Source of the DNA: Cubamyces lactineus
Lineage: Eukaryota > Basidiomycota > Agaricomycetes > Polyporales > Polyporaceae
Assembly: GCA_022376465.1 (NCBI GenBank)
Contig: JACDTU010000019.1
Location: 496,001-560,000, forward strand
Reading direction: 5' to 3'
DNA: 64,000 nt
Shown here: positions 1-8,732 of the stretch, one piece after another
Position numbering within the stretch: position 1 is the first letter of the stretch
Layout: each line of letters starts with the position of its first letter
Position numbers and translations under genes: made by a program
Notes under the pieces: generated by a model
What the model was told of the DNA's origin: nothing
Database searches by the model: none
What the model saw: the letters and a program-made list of their open reading frames with translations, nothing else

Positions 1-1579
1 CACCCTTGTTTGCTTTCCCTCTGCCGGAGCGGGATCCCCGTCCTCCTCCTTTACCACTTCGGGCTTTGGCTTGATTATGTGCATCTAGGGCTGACAGCGG
101 CAGGGTGAGATCGACTGAGTATGCTGACCTCTTGACAAGCAGCACGGCGAGTCCTTGGCACCCTGCAGACCGCGCCGCACGGCCTGCTCTCTGAACAAAA
201 TTGGACAATGTTTTTGGTAGCTTCCATTGAACAACAAGGTCGACGTCTGGCACGTTGCATCCCTGTGTATACGACGTTAATACCTGATAGGACAATTTAG
301 TGCCACGGAGACTGCCATACCATTCCTGCCGCGTCCGTGCATACAAGCACGTGAATGACGTCCTCGGTCGGCGGCGCTTGAGGTGTGTCCAACAGGTCAG
401 ATGTAGCACCGGCAGCTGGGTTGGAGCGGAAAGCGGCCATGGCGCGATGGCGGTACTCGTGAGACATTGTGGCGTTGTAAGGGCGGACGAGTTGGTGTGA
501 GGAGAGAGAGGGGCATCGTGTAGTAACTAAGGCAGAGAGGTGGTCGACTATGTCATTGCTGATGAGGATATTGTCGACGTATAGATATGTCTTCGGGATG
601 TCGGAAGCTGACGTGATGTCGTGGGGAATGACAAAATCAAGATCCGCATACGAATTCTGCGGATGCTGGAGAGCTCGGACGATGATTGTGACATTCGGAC
701 GGTCGTTTCCCATGTTCACGAAGCGGCTACCGTCTTTTGGGAAATGAAGAACCCGATGTAGATCCCGGCGTACGCGGGCGGCGAGGGTAGCTGTCACTGC
801 AATGACAGGCGTCCCGCGTGGCAGGAACGCTCGGACGACTCCAAGGCTGTTGTACTTTTTGCGGAAGCCTGCACCCCAGTGTGATACACAGTGAGCCTCG
901 TCGATCACAAGCGAAAGTACGCGTTTGGCAAATGATGGCTTTCGTAGCACCCTATTGACGAAAGAAGGTGACTGAAGCATCTCCGGGGAGATAAGTACAA
1001 TCTGATATACTCCATTAATGAGCTCCTTTCAGTGAGAACGCGTCAGCAGAAGGCCGCTTTGGAGACGTCAGGAGTTGGACACTACCTTGACAACCGTGTC
1101 CGTGCATGTGCTCGTGGCGCTATTCACTGCGACAGCTCTCAAACCAAAGTCGGTCTTGAAGGTCTCTACCTGCAGATTGGTCAGACATGAACTTGCCCAG
1201 CAAATCGGAGCGCATGTCCCATAAGAATCACTTGAGAGACACATACCATCTCTTCTTCGAGAGCTAGTAATGGACAGACCATAATCGTTGTCTTCCCCCG
1301 ACTGGAAGGCCATACATGCGGCCCCGCAGCAACAGCAGTCTTCCCTGCACCGGTAGGCGCTTGAACAATCATATCCACGCCTTCTAGTTGCGCTCGGACA
1401 CCCTCGAGTTGAAAGAGGCGTGGTTCTTTGTCCCATTTGAACCGTTCCCGCATGAGGGTCGAGAGCTGGGCCACCTCAGCTTCTGAGAGTGGGACCCGCA
1501 GGGCCGGTCGTTTTTCTTGCCGCCGCGGAGTAGTTGCCCAACGAGGATGCGAAGTAGGAGATGGATGGCGGGGAGGCAT
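1..1579 (-). CDS. RecQ-like ATP-dependent DNA helicase (3' end outside window)
   Basis: Superfamily 2 helicase of the RecQ type, expected to unwind DNA 3' to 5' using ATP in the nucleus. Inferred exons on the minus strand: 1247-1579, 1086-1169, 321-1025 and <1-262, with introns of 77, 60 and 58 nt; all junctions keep frame. Motif I is visible as APTGAGKT, motif II as DEAHCVSHW (the RecQ DEAH box), and motif VI as QRAGRAAR in the last exon, followed by a basic Gly/Arg/Ser-rich tail that leaves the window. I chose the start at 1579 (MPPRHP) because it begins the family-like N-terminus; an upstream in-frame ATG at 1648 adds 23 residues. It appears intact, unlike many copies in mushroom genomes. 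It faces the DUF6589 gene; before the retrotransposon inserted, only about 180 bp separated the two starts. A telomere-linked RecQ helicase is an alternative reading, but no telomere repeats are visible. Confidence 0.85.
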
Positions 1580-1696
1580 CTTTGGGAAGGTGGACAGGAG
1601 GAGAAAGAAGAGCGCGTTCGAAGCATATTCAAGTTGAACCAAGTTCACATCTTACTTAAGTGATCGGGCACGTATTTACATTGGTTCGTTCACATA

Positions 1697-1701
1697 TCTG
1701 C
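1697..1701. repeat. Target-site duplication, left copy (TCTGC)
   Basis: TCTGC directly precedes the left LTR and is repeated at 10602-10606 directly after the right LTR. Five bp is the usual staggered cut for Ty3/Gypsy integrases. It fixes the element ends and shows that no flank was lost. Confidence 0.95.
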
Positions 1702-2243
1702 TGTTACAAATGTACGATAGGCGTCTTACGAACTGTACGATTTGGTATGGTCTCTACTTCCGTCTCTGTACTATACGAATATGGCGGACTCTAGGATTCT
1801 AGCTACGGTTCTTAAAGACAGGAATGGTCTCGTATTATCTAGGACTCTCTAGGACTTTCTATGCACAGTTACTGCTGCACAGTGCACAGTTACTTCCGCG
1901 CAGTGCACAGGCGCTTCTGCACAGTCCACAGCAGCACTGCCACAGTGTTACTAGGTTCGACTAGCGCTGACTACTACGCACCAGAAAGTCCATGTACACG
2001 CTAGAACATTCCGTCTACAGGCCTGCATACATGTATATAAGAGGCGACGCCATAGAGCGACCCTCAGCTTTCAGTCTCTTCGCGAAATACGACTTTGGTT
2101 GCTCGTTAACTCGCTTTCAACTGCAAATACTACTACGCGCTTATCTTCGACAAGCTAGGGCTAGTGGCTGAATAGATACAAGCTCTCTATTCATTGACGT
2201 CTTAAGGCTTGATAGTTTAAGAGTCACGCTCGAAAGCGTAACA
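1702..2243 (+). repeat. Left LTR (542 bp)
   Basis: Direct repeat of 10060-10601, begins TGTTAC and ends GTAACA. Reading the two copies side by side I found no difference. Contains several copies of a TGCACAG-type motif around 1860-1945, a TATATAAG box at 2034-2041, and the inferred transcription start near 2066, so U3 is about 364 bp and R plus U5 about 178 bp. Confidence 0.97.
2034..2077 (+). promoter_or_regulatory. LTR promoter: TATA box and inferred mRNA 5' end
   Basis: TATATAAG lies at 2034-2041. The sequence AGCTTTCAGTCT at 2066-2077, 25-32 bp downstream, is the exact complement of the primer-binding site, which in self-priming elements is the first bases of the mRNA. TATA spacing and self-priming logic therefore both point to a start at about 2066. 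The right LTR carries the same box at 10392. Confidence 0.75.
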
Positions 2244-3145
2244 TTAGACTGAAAGCTTTAACCCTCCACTTGTTAAAAGTGCAGAGGCCTACGTCGGAAG
2301 ACAACGACTACGAAACGCATCAGAACCCTCTCTTGCTCGTAACGTACAGAGAGACGATAGTCAATACGGAGGGAACTACACAACCCCCATTGCGACAATC
2401 ACCCGGGGTACTAGACGGAAGGAACAAAACACTGCCGAGGCTACCACCACTCGCGATCCCGGAGAATATAGTTGCTCTCCCAAGTTCGCCAAGAGGATCC
2501 CCATTCCCCTTGATAAGAGGTTTTAGCTCGACAATCCCTTACGTAGAAAGTACCGGTTCAATATCGTCGGGTCAGAGCACTCGAGTATCGGACCACGAAC
2601 CCGCGTTTCAGCGAACACAAGAGTGGAGAGAATATAGGAATTCTCTGGCCATTCAGGCGGAATCAGGAGTAGCAATAGGCGTACCCATTCCAACCCGAGC
2701 GAGTCCAGGAACGGATAGTTCGGATCGATCGACTCCAGAAACTAGTGTTGAAGAAGCATCCTCAACGGCAGGGATATTCTATCGGAGAACACAGCTTCCG
2801 GTGCACGCGATCGATACACTTCGAGTTATAGCAGATAACTTGGAAGTACTAGGACAGGAAGACTTCACGAGGAGATATCACGCGACTCTCGAACGAGCCC
2901 ATCGATACATAACTCAGGTCATCCAGACACTCGAATTTATTCCAAGACAAGCTGTTACGCCTCCAACGAGGGTACGGAACTTTGCGGGATATCTTCAGAA
3001 CCAGATTGACTACCTGCGAGCAAAGGTCCTCAATCCGGAGAACTACGCAGATATAGACCTCGAAGAAAATCTTAGGAAATTTCGTAGTTGCCTCCGAGCT
3101 AGGGAACTACATCAGGCTTTCCTACGACAAGCACAACGTGTATGA
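2216..3145 (+). CDS. Leader ORF (ORF1), ATG-less, overlaps gag start
   Basis: Open frame of about 309 codons from just after TAG at 2213 to TGA at 3143-3145. It contains no ATG, so its product would have to start at a non-AUG codon; a CTG at 2249 (A at -3), a TTG at 2270 and an ACG at 2291 are in frame. Its N-terminal half is rich in Ser, Thr, Pro and Arg. The C-terminal half (after about residue 165) is predicted mostly helical, with a Leu/Arg-rich stretch near VHAIDTLRVIADNLEVL. I recognise no domain. The TGA overlaps the gag ATG as ATGA. It could be a translated pre-Gag or structural protein, or a long leader kept free of start codons. Chance openness of this length is very unlikely. Confidence 0.55.
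   Translation, partial: FKSHARKRNIRLKALTLHLLKVQRPTSEDNDYETHQNPLLLVTYRETIVNTEGTTQPPLRQSPGVLDGRNKTLPRLPPLAIPENIVALPSSPRGSPFPLIRGFSSTIPYVESTGSISSGQSTRVSDHEPAFQRTQEWREYRNSLAIQAESGVAIGVPIPTRASPGTDSSDRSTPETSVEEASSTAGIFYRRTQLPVHAIDTLRVIADNLEVLGQEDFTRRYHATLERAHRYITQVIQTLEFIPRQAVTPPTRVRNFAGYLQNQIDYLRAKVLNPENYADIDLEENLRKFRSCLRARELHQAFLRQAQRV
2246..2257 (+). other. Primer-binding site of the self-priming type
   Basis: AGACTGAAAGCT starts two bases after the left LTR and is perfectly complementary over 12 nt to 2066-2077, the inferred 5' end of the element's own RNA. I see no tRNA 3'-end complement (no TGG start) at this position. This arrangement is known from Tf1 of fission yeast and the sushi-type elements, where the mRNA 5' end folds back and is cleaved to prime minus-strand DNA synthesis. 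Confidence 0.8.
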
Positions 3146-5016
3146 GTTCAGCTGAACCATATAGTTGTTCAAGGTTATATCATCTCTACAACTCCGACAA
3201 AGCTCGGGACGTATACTATCGAGAAAGCGTAGACAAGTGGAATTTTTGCACCAACGAAAGGTGTCCACTTCGGTACAACACTAAGGAGGTTCCAAACGTC
3301 AAGCACGCATCGGCTTTAATCCTAACACACTCTTCACAAGAGCGGGATATTACTAACACCCACGGACGACAACCCGCGTTAGTCAAGAAGCCACTACTTG
3401 CTGGAAAAGCTACTGGTCGGATTAATAGTCCGAGAGTTGTGTCAGGATCGTTTCCGACTTCAAGAGTAGGAACCCCAAAACCTCAAGATTCCGAATCACC
3501 TAAGGAATCAGGTCCATCCTTCAAGGAGAAAGGAAAGGAGACCGAACCGCCTAAGGTAGAGGACTCGGACAAGGAGGACGAGACTTTTCGGACGACGGTC
3601 GAAGCACCTGAACCGAAAATCGAGGAAACTATTCGGATTAAGGTCGTAGTACCTGCACCGAAAACAGAAGACACTCGGGTCGAGGCAGAAACACCTGAAC
3701 CGAGGGAAGAGCATATTCAGACAGAGGTCGAGGAGACTAAATCTGAATTGGAGTATACTGGTCGCAGCGCAACCCCAGAATTTGTACGAAAATCAGTACC
3801 ATCGTACATGTCGGGAACAGCGACAGGAGAGTCCATTTCTGGAGCCCATAGATATGCGTTCACTCCGCAAGGGCAAGGCTCAGAAGGAGAAAGATACGGG
3901 TCTTTATCAAGTGGACCAGCCCCTCGGGCAACGGCAATTTCTGGAGGAGTTATCAATCCTTCTGGAGGTGGAGGAGGAGGCGGACCAGGTAGGCCCGGAG
4001 GTCGGCCTGACCCTGAGCCTTCAGATCCCTACTCCCCAGGAGGAGGACCACCAGGACCAGACCCAGACCCGGAACCGCAAGAAGCTCCAGGAAATGCGCC
4101 GCAAGGACACGGAAAGGGCAAGATCAAGGACCCTGAGGTCTTCAACGGAGACCGAGACAAAACCAGGTCCTTCCTCAATCAACTGTTCCTGTTGTTCACG
4201 GCGCGACCCCACGACTTCGTTAATGATTACACGAAGGTGGCGACGGCCCTGTCCTTCATGGAAGGGGACAATATAAACTACTGGAAGGACATCACAATTC
4301 AGCGAGCTGAAGAGGAAATTAGACCGGGAGTCTATCGAGGATTTGACTCTTGGCCGGTCTTCAAGAGGAATTTCCTGCTCGCATTTGCCCCAGTAGACGA
4401 GGTGGACGACTCTATGGTTAATCTCACGACAATACAGCTCAAGGACTACTCTTCAGTTGATGAGTTCAATGCGAGGTTCATGGATCTAGCTCTCAAGGGA
4501 AAAATTCTGGACCCAGCAGCGCAACTGGCCCTGTACAGAAATGCGCTTCCAGAATATTTACTTAAGAAGATATCCATGTTGTACCCTCCGCCGACGACCA
4601 TTGAAGAGTGGATGACTAGGACTAAGGAGATCGACCATAGCTATCACCTTACGGAGAAGATTTTGGCTAATCGTAGAGGACGCAAGGCCAAAACCTCGAA
4701 GACTAGGAAGAATGTCAAGACGGTTAATATCGAGGACGACTCGCTCGATATTAACAAGCTCTCTGTCAAGGAGAGACAGGAGCTGCAAGACAAGGGACTA
4801 TGTTTCCGGTGCAGGAAGCCGGGACATATTTCCAGAGACTGTCCTTCTAAACCTAAGAAGCCCGGCAAACCCGTCAGTCGGAAGGTACGACAGGTTACCG
4901 ACGAGGACTTAGAGGACGAGTCTGAGGAGATCTCAGACGAAGAGGACGAAGAGGACGAAGAGGACAATATTTCTATTAACGCACTCAGGGCTACAGATTT
5001 TGAGACGGGTTTTTAG
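3142..5016 (+). CDS. gag: Gag polyprotein of the retrotransposon (624 aa)
   Basis: Nucleocapsid/capsid precursor that packages element RNA into virus-like particles. The ATG at 3142 is the first ATG after the inferred mRNA start. The N-terminal third is Lys/Glu/Pro-rich with imperfect repeats of a T-x-E-x-PEPK type (about residues 120-190), then a Gly/Pro-rich linker (about 270-320). A retrotransposon-Gag capsid-like domain follows at about residues 330-490, then a single CCHC zinc knuckle (C-F-R-C-R-K-P-G-H-I-S-R-D-C) near residue 554, and a basic stretch with a strongly acidic tail. The frame ends in TAG at 5014-5016, immediately after a slippery heptamer, so part of the ribosomes should continue into pol. 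Confidence 0.93.
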   Translation: MSSAEPYSCSRLYHLYNSDKARDVYYRESVDKWNFCTNERCPLRYNTKEVPNVKHASALILTHSSQERDITNTHGRQPALVKKPLLAGKATGRINSPRVVSGSFPTSRVGTPKPQDSESPKESGPSFKEKGKETEPPKVEDSDKEDETFRTTVEAPEPKIEETIRIKVVVPAPKTEDTRVEAETPEPREEHIQTEVEETKSELEYTGRSATPEFVRKSVPSYMSGTATGESISGAHRYAFTPQGQGSEGERYGSLSSGPAPRATAISGGVINPSGGGGGGGPGRPGGRPDPEPSDPYSPGGGPPGPDPDPEPQEAPGNAPQGHGKGKIKDPEVFNGDRDKTRSFLNQLFLLFTARPHDFVNDYTKVATALSFMEGDNINYWKDITIQRAEEEIRPGVYRGFDSWPVFKRNFLLAFAPVDEVDDSMVNLTTIQLKDYSSVDEFNARFMDLALKGKILDPAAQLALYRNALPEYLLKKISMLYPPPTTIEEWMTRTKEIDHSYHLTEKILANRRGRKAKTSKTRKNVKTVNIEDDSLDINKLSVKERQELQDKGLCFRCRKPGHISRDCPSKPKKPGKPVSRKVRQVTDEDLEDESEEISDEEDEEDEEDNISINALRATDFETGF

Positions 5017-5047
5017 GCAGGCAAGCAGACTCGACGCCTGACTTGCC
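5007..5047 (+). promoter_or_regulatory. Programmed -1 ribosomal frameshift site between gag and pol
   Basis: In the gag frame the sequence reads G-GGT-TTT followed by the stop TAG; GGGTTTT (5007-5013) fits the X XXY YYZ slippery rule. The -1 frame is open from 5007 through pol, which has no ATG at its start. Downstream, GGCAAG at 5020-5025 can pair with CTTGCC at 5042-5047, a stem beginning six nt after the heptamer. GCCTG at 5036-5040 can alternatively pair with CAGGC at 5018-5022, so a pseudoknot-like structure is possible. Confidence 0.8.
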
Positions 5048-8000
5048 CAAGGAACTGCATGTAACTATTGTAACCAATACAGAGCGGAGACGCAGTGCTC
5101 TGCTGATACCCGGTTACATGCAGGTTCAGGACAAAGCCGTCGAAATCAAGGGGCTCATCGACACTGGTGCGGATGCCGTGATCGTCAATAAAAAGATTGT
5201 GGACAAGTACAATCTTCCGACAGTCAGACTACCGAAGACTCTGACTTTCCGGAACGCGGACGATAGCGTTAATAGCATGGGAACCATTACCCATCGGGTG
5301 GAGGGGACATTTAATCTACACGGGAAGAAGCTCCCAACAAATTGGTATGTGGCCGACATTGGGCGGGACGATGTCTTATTCGGCATGCCATGGATCCGCA
5401 AGTACAATCCTAATATCGACTGGGAAAGTGGACGCATTACTTTCAAGTCGGATATTATCAAGAAGCAGCAGCAGATCCATAAATACCAATGCGAGCACGA
5501 CCCACCCGAAGGGATGCTGTGGAATTTCCCAGTAAAACCTCTAAATCAAGACCTGGTCGTATCGTTCGTACGTGCTATACCGGACGAGGACGACGCAGAC
5601 CCAGACTCCGAAAGGCTTACATTTAATCCTTCGAGGGCCATTGAGCTATGGTACCGCAAGAAGAAAATCCGAAAGATTAATAAGTCTACGGAGATCGCTA
5701 TAGCAGCGAAGAAAGACCAGAAGGAGAAGACCTTGGACGAAATCCTACCTGATTTTGTAAAGGACTACCGACAGGTCTTTGAGAAAAAGGCAGCAAGTAG
5801 ATTTCCGCCCTCGAGACCATGGGACCATGCTATCGAATTCAAGAAGGACTTCGACCATCATACCAAGGGGTCTTGGAGGAAAATCTACCCTCTGACCTAT
5901 ACGGAACGTATAGAACTCGACAAATTCATTGCGGAGAACCTTGAGAAGGGCTACATTCGAAAATCCAAGTCTCCACTAGCCTCGCCATTTTTCTTTGTCA
6001 CCAAGAAAGATGGGAGTCTTCGACCTGTTCAAGACTACAGGGCTCTTAACGAGGGGACTATTAAAAACGCATATCCCTTGCCGCTCATCAGCGACATCAT
6101 TGACCGGCTGAAGGGGGCCACAATATTCACCAAACTCGACGTGCGAGCAGGGTACAATAATGTGCGCATCAAGGAGGGCGATGAGTGGAAAGCTGCGTTT
6201 ATAACACCCAGTGGATTGTTCGAACCAACAGTCATGTTTTTTGGTCTGTGCAATGCACCGGCCACATTCCAAAACATGATGAACGACCTATTCCGAGACA
6301 TGCTCCAGGAAGGATGGATGGTCATTTATATGGACGACATCCTGATATTCTCAGACAATGTCGAGGATCACCATGAGCGGACGCGAAGAGCTTTACAGCG
6401 ACTTCAAGATAGTGATCTATTCCTCAAAGCGGAAAAATGCGAATTCGACAGACAAGAAGTCGAATTTCTAGGATCAATAATCCGACCGGGGGTAGTCGCT
6501 ATGGATCCAGTAAAGCTAAAGGCAATTATCGAGTGGGAACCACCGAAAACAGTCAAGCAGGTTCAGGCATTCCTGGGGTTCGGTAATTTCTACCGACGGT
6601 TCATTCGGGATTATTCAAAGATAGTCCGACCCTTCACGGAATTAACCAAAAAGGACCAGCCTTTTCTGTGGACCCCTGATTGTCAGAAAGCATTCGACAC
6701 ACTCAAGAAGCGGTTTACTGAAGAACCGATCCTGCAAATCCCGGATCCGGAGAAACCATTTCAGATTGAGTGCGATGCTTCTAAAGTCGCAACAGGTGCT
6801 GTACTACGACAGCAAGGAGAGGACGGACTATGGCATCCTTGTGCCTATTTGTCCAAGTCCTTTACTCCTGCGGAACGGAACTATCAGATTTATGATAGGG
6901 AATTGTTGGCCATTGTTCGAGCCCTCGAAGCATGGCGGCATTTTTTGCAGGGTTCCCCACACCCTACAGAAATTCTATCAGATCACAAAAATCTGACCTA
7001 CTTCCGTACGGCGCAGAAGCTAAATCGCAGGCAGGCACGATGGCATTTATTCCTCTCGGAGTTCAACATCGTAATCAAGCACCAACCCGGAAAATCCCTC
7101 ACTCAAGCAGACGCCCTTTCTCGGAGATCAGGGCATGACGGGGGGGAAAATGACAACAAGGATGTCGTATTATTGGGACCAGAACTTTTTGCCAAAGCTG
7201 TCAACGTTGAGCTACAAGAGCGCATCCGCGATAGCAAGCTACGGGACAGCTCGGTAGTAGAGTACATTACCCTAAAAGGAAAGGCTACCAAACGCCCAGA
7301 GTTCGGCAAACCAGAAGATTGGTCCGACGACGACGGAATACTCCTGTACAAGAACAGGGTATATGTTCCACCAGATAATCAATTGTATCGTGATATAGTC
7401 AAGATGCATCACGACGCACCGATTATGGGACACCCAGGAGTCCAGAAAACCTACGATCTGGTTAAACGGGAATATATGTGGCCAGGCATGCGGAAATTCA
7501 TTGTGCAATATGTCAAAGGTTGCGCCGCTTGCCAAACAAGCAAGGTCAATACGCATCCCATTAAACCAGGCTTAATTCCCATTCGACACAGTGGGGATAC
7601 TAGGCCTTTCCGGACCATTACAATGGATTATATCACGGATCTACCAGAGTCGGATGGATTCAATGCCGTCCAAGTGGTAGTTGACCATGATGTATCCAAG
7701 GCAGCGGTATTTTCCCCTTGCACCAAGAATATTACGGCAGAAGGAGCCATGGATATTCTGCAAAGGGATGTATATCGCAGATTCGGACTACCTGCGAAGG
7801 TCATCTCGGATCGAGGGCCGCAATTCATCTCCAAGGCATTCAAAGAATTACACAACAGCCTCGGAATTGAAACGGCACTCAGCACGGCCTATCATCCTCA
7901 GACAGATGGGGAAACGGAGCGAGTCAATCAGGAACTCGACTTAGCACTTCGGCTCTACTGTGCTAACAATCCGGAGAACTGGGCCAAACTGCTGCCTCAA

Positions 8001-8666
8001 TTCGAATTCGCGCACAATCAGCGGACACACTCTGTCACGGGAAAATCCCCGTTTGAACTCCTCTACGGGTTTCAGCCAGAGGCCGCTGGGACAGTCCGAA
8101 CCACCCCAAAGCATCCAAGTACGGAGCAGAGGCTTCAAAGTCTTCAGGAAGCCAGGGAGAATACAATAGCTGCGCATGCGCAGGCCGCCGCAGCCATGTC
8201 AAGAAGACTCCCCGCTGCTCAAGTTCCGCTGAAGCTCGGAGACAAGGTTCTTCTCGATACAAAGAACCTCAGGCTTCCATATGTCTCTAGGAAGTTGATT
8301 CCAAAACGAGTGGGACCGTTCGCTATCGTCAAGGTCTTGGGACCGGTTACATTTAAGTTAAAACTTCCGGAGAAATGGAAGATACACCCAGTCTTCCACG
8401 CAGCGCTACTTACTCCGTACCACACAACTAAGGAGCACGGACCAGACTACATCCGACCTCCACCGATTCCCACTCCAGACTCGACGGAAGGAGAGGAATG
8501 GGAGGTAGAAGCAATCCTAAGCCACCGTACCCGAGGTACCCGAAAACAGTACCTAGTGGCTTGGAAGGGTTGGCCTGCATCGGAGAATTCTTGGGAACCA
8601 GAAAAACATCTCAAGAATGCGCAGTCAATCCTGCGCAACTATAAGAAGAGGCACAAATTGTCGTAA
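5007..8666 (+). CDS. pol: Pol polyprotein: protease, RT, RNase H, integrase, chromodomain
   Basis: Replication and integration enzyme complex, made as Gag-Pol through the -1 frameshift; the frame is continuous for more than 1200 codons. Counting from codon 5043: aspartic protease active site DTGA near residue 40; reverse transcriptase about 265-500 with KLDVRAGY and the catalytic YMDD near 428; RNase H with ECDAS near 577; integrase zinc domain (MHHD...GHPG...CAAC) about 785-840; integrase DDE core with TMDY, SDRGPQF and the Glu of GETERVNQ, about 860-960. A chromodomain follows at about 1145-1200, with the WKGW and SWEP aromatic motifs. Chromodomains of this class steer insertion to particular chromatin. 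No internal stop or frameshift is seen. Confidence 0.96.
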   Translation, partial: GFLGRQADSTPDLPKELHVTIVTNTERRRSALLIPGYMQVQDKAVEIKGLIDTGADAVIVNKKIVDKYNLPTVRLPKTLTFRNADDSVNSMGTITHRVEGTFNLHGKKLPTNWYVADIGRDDVLFGMPWIRKYNPNIDWESGRITFKSDIIKKQQQIHKYQCEHDPPEGMLWNFPVKPLNQDLVVSFVRAIPDEDDADPDSERLTFNPSRAIELWYRKKKIRKINKSTEIAIAAKKDQKEKTLDEILPDFVKDYRQVFEKKAASRFPPSRPWDHAIEFKKDFDHHTKGSWRKIYPLTYTERIELDKFIAENLEKGYIRKSKSPLASPFFFVTKKDGSLRPVQDYRALNEGTIKNAYPLPLISDIIDRLKGATIFTKLDVRAGYNNVRIKEGDEWKAAFITPSGLFEPTVMFFGLCNAPATFQNMMNDLFRDMLQEGWMVIYMDDILIFSDNVEDHHERTRRALQRLQDSDLFLKAEKCEFDRQEVEFLGSIIRPGVVAMDPVKLKAIIEWEPPKTVKQVQAFLGFGNFYRRFIRDYSKIVRPFTELTKKDQPFLWTPDCQKAFDTLKKRFTEEPILQIPDPEKPFQIECDASKVATGAVLRQQGEDGLWHPCAYLSKSFTPAERNYQIYDRELLAIVRALEAWRHFLQGSPHPTEILSDHKNLTYFRTAQKLNRRQARWHLFLSEFNIVIKHQPGKSLTQADALSRRSGHDGGENDNKDVVLLGPELFAKAVNVELQERIRDSKLRDSSVVEYITLKGKATKRPEFGKPEDWSDDDGILLYKNRVYVPPDNQLYRDIVKMHHDAPIMGHPGVQKTYDLVKREYMWPGMRKFIVQYVKGCAACQTSKVNTHPIKPGLIPIRHSGDTRPFRTITMDYITDLPESDGFNAVQVVVDHDVSKAAVFSPCTKNITAEGAMDILQRDVYRRFGLPAKVISDRGPQFISKAFKELHNSLGIETALSTAYHPQTDGETERVNQELDLALRLYCANNPENWAKLLPQFEFAHNQRTHSVTGKSPFELLYGFQPEAAGTVRTTPKHPSTEQRLQSLQEARENTIAAHAQAAAAMSRRLPAAQVPLKLGDKVLLDTKNLRLPYVSRKLIPKRVGPFAIVKVLGPVTFKLKLPEKWKIHPVFHAALLTPYHTTKEHGPDYIRPPPIPTPDSTEGEEWEVEAILSHRTRGTRKQYLVAWKGWPASENSWEPEKHLKNAQSILRNYKKRHKLS

Positions 8667-8732
8667 AAAGACTCAACCCACTCCTCACTCAAATATTCCC
8701 TCCAATTTTCTAAACATTTTCTGATATTCACT

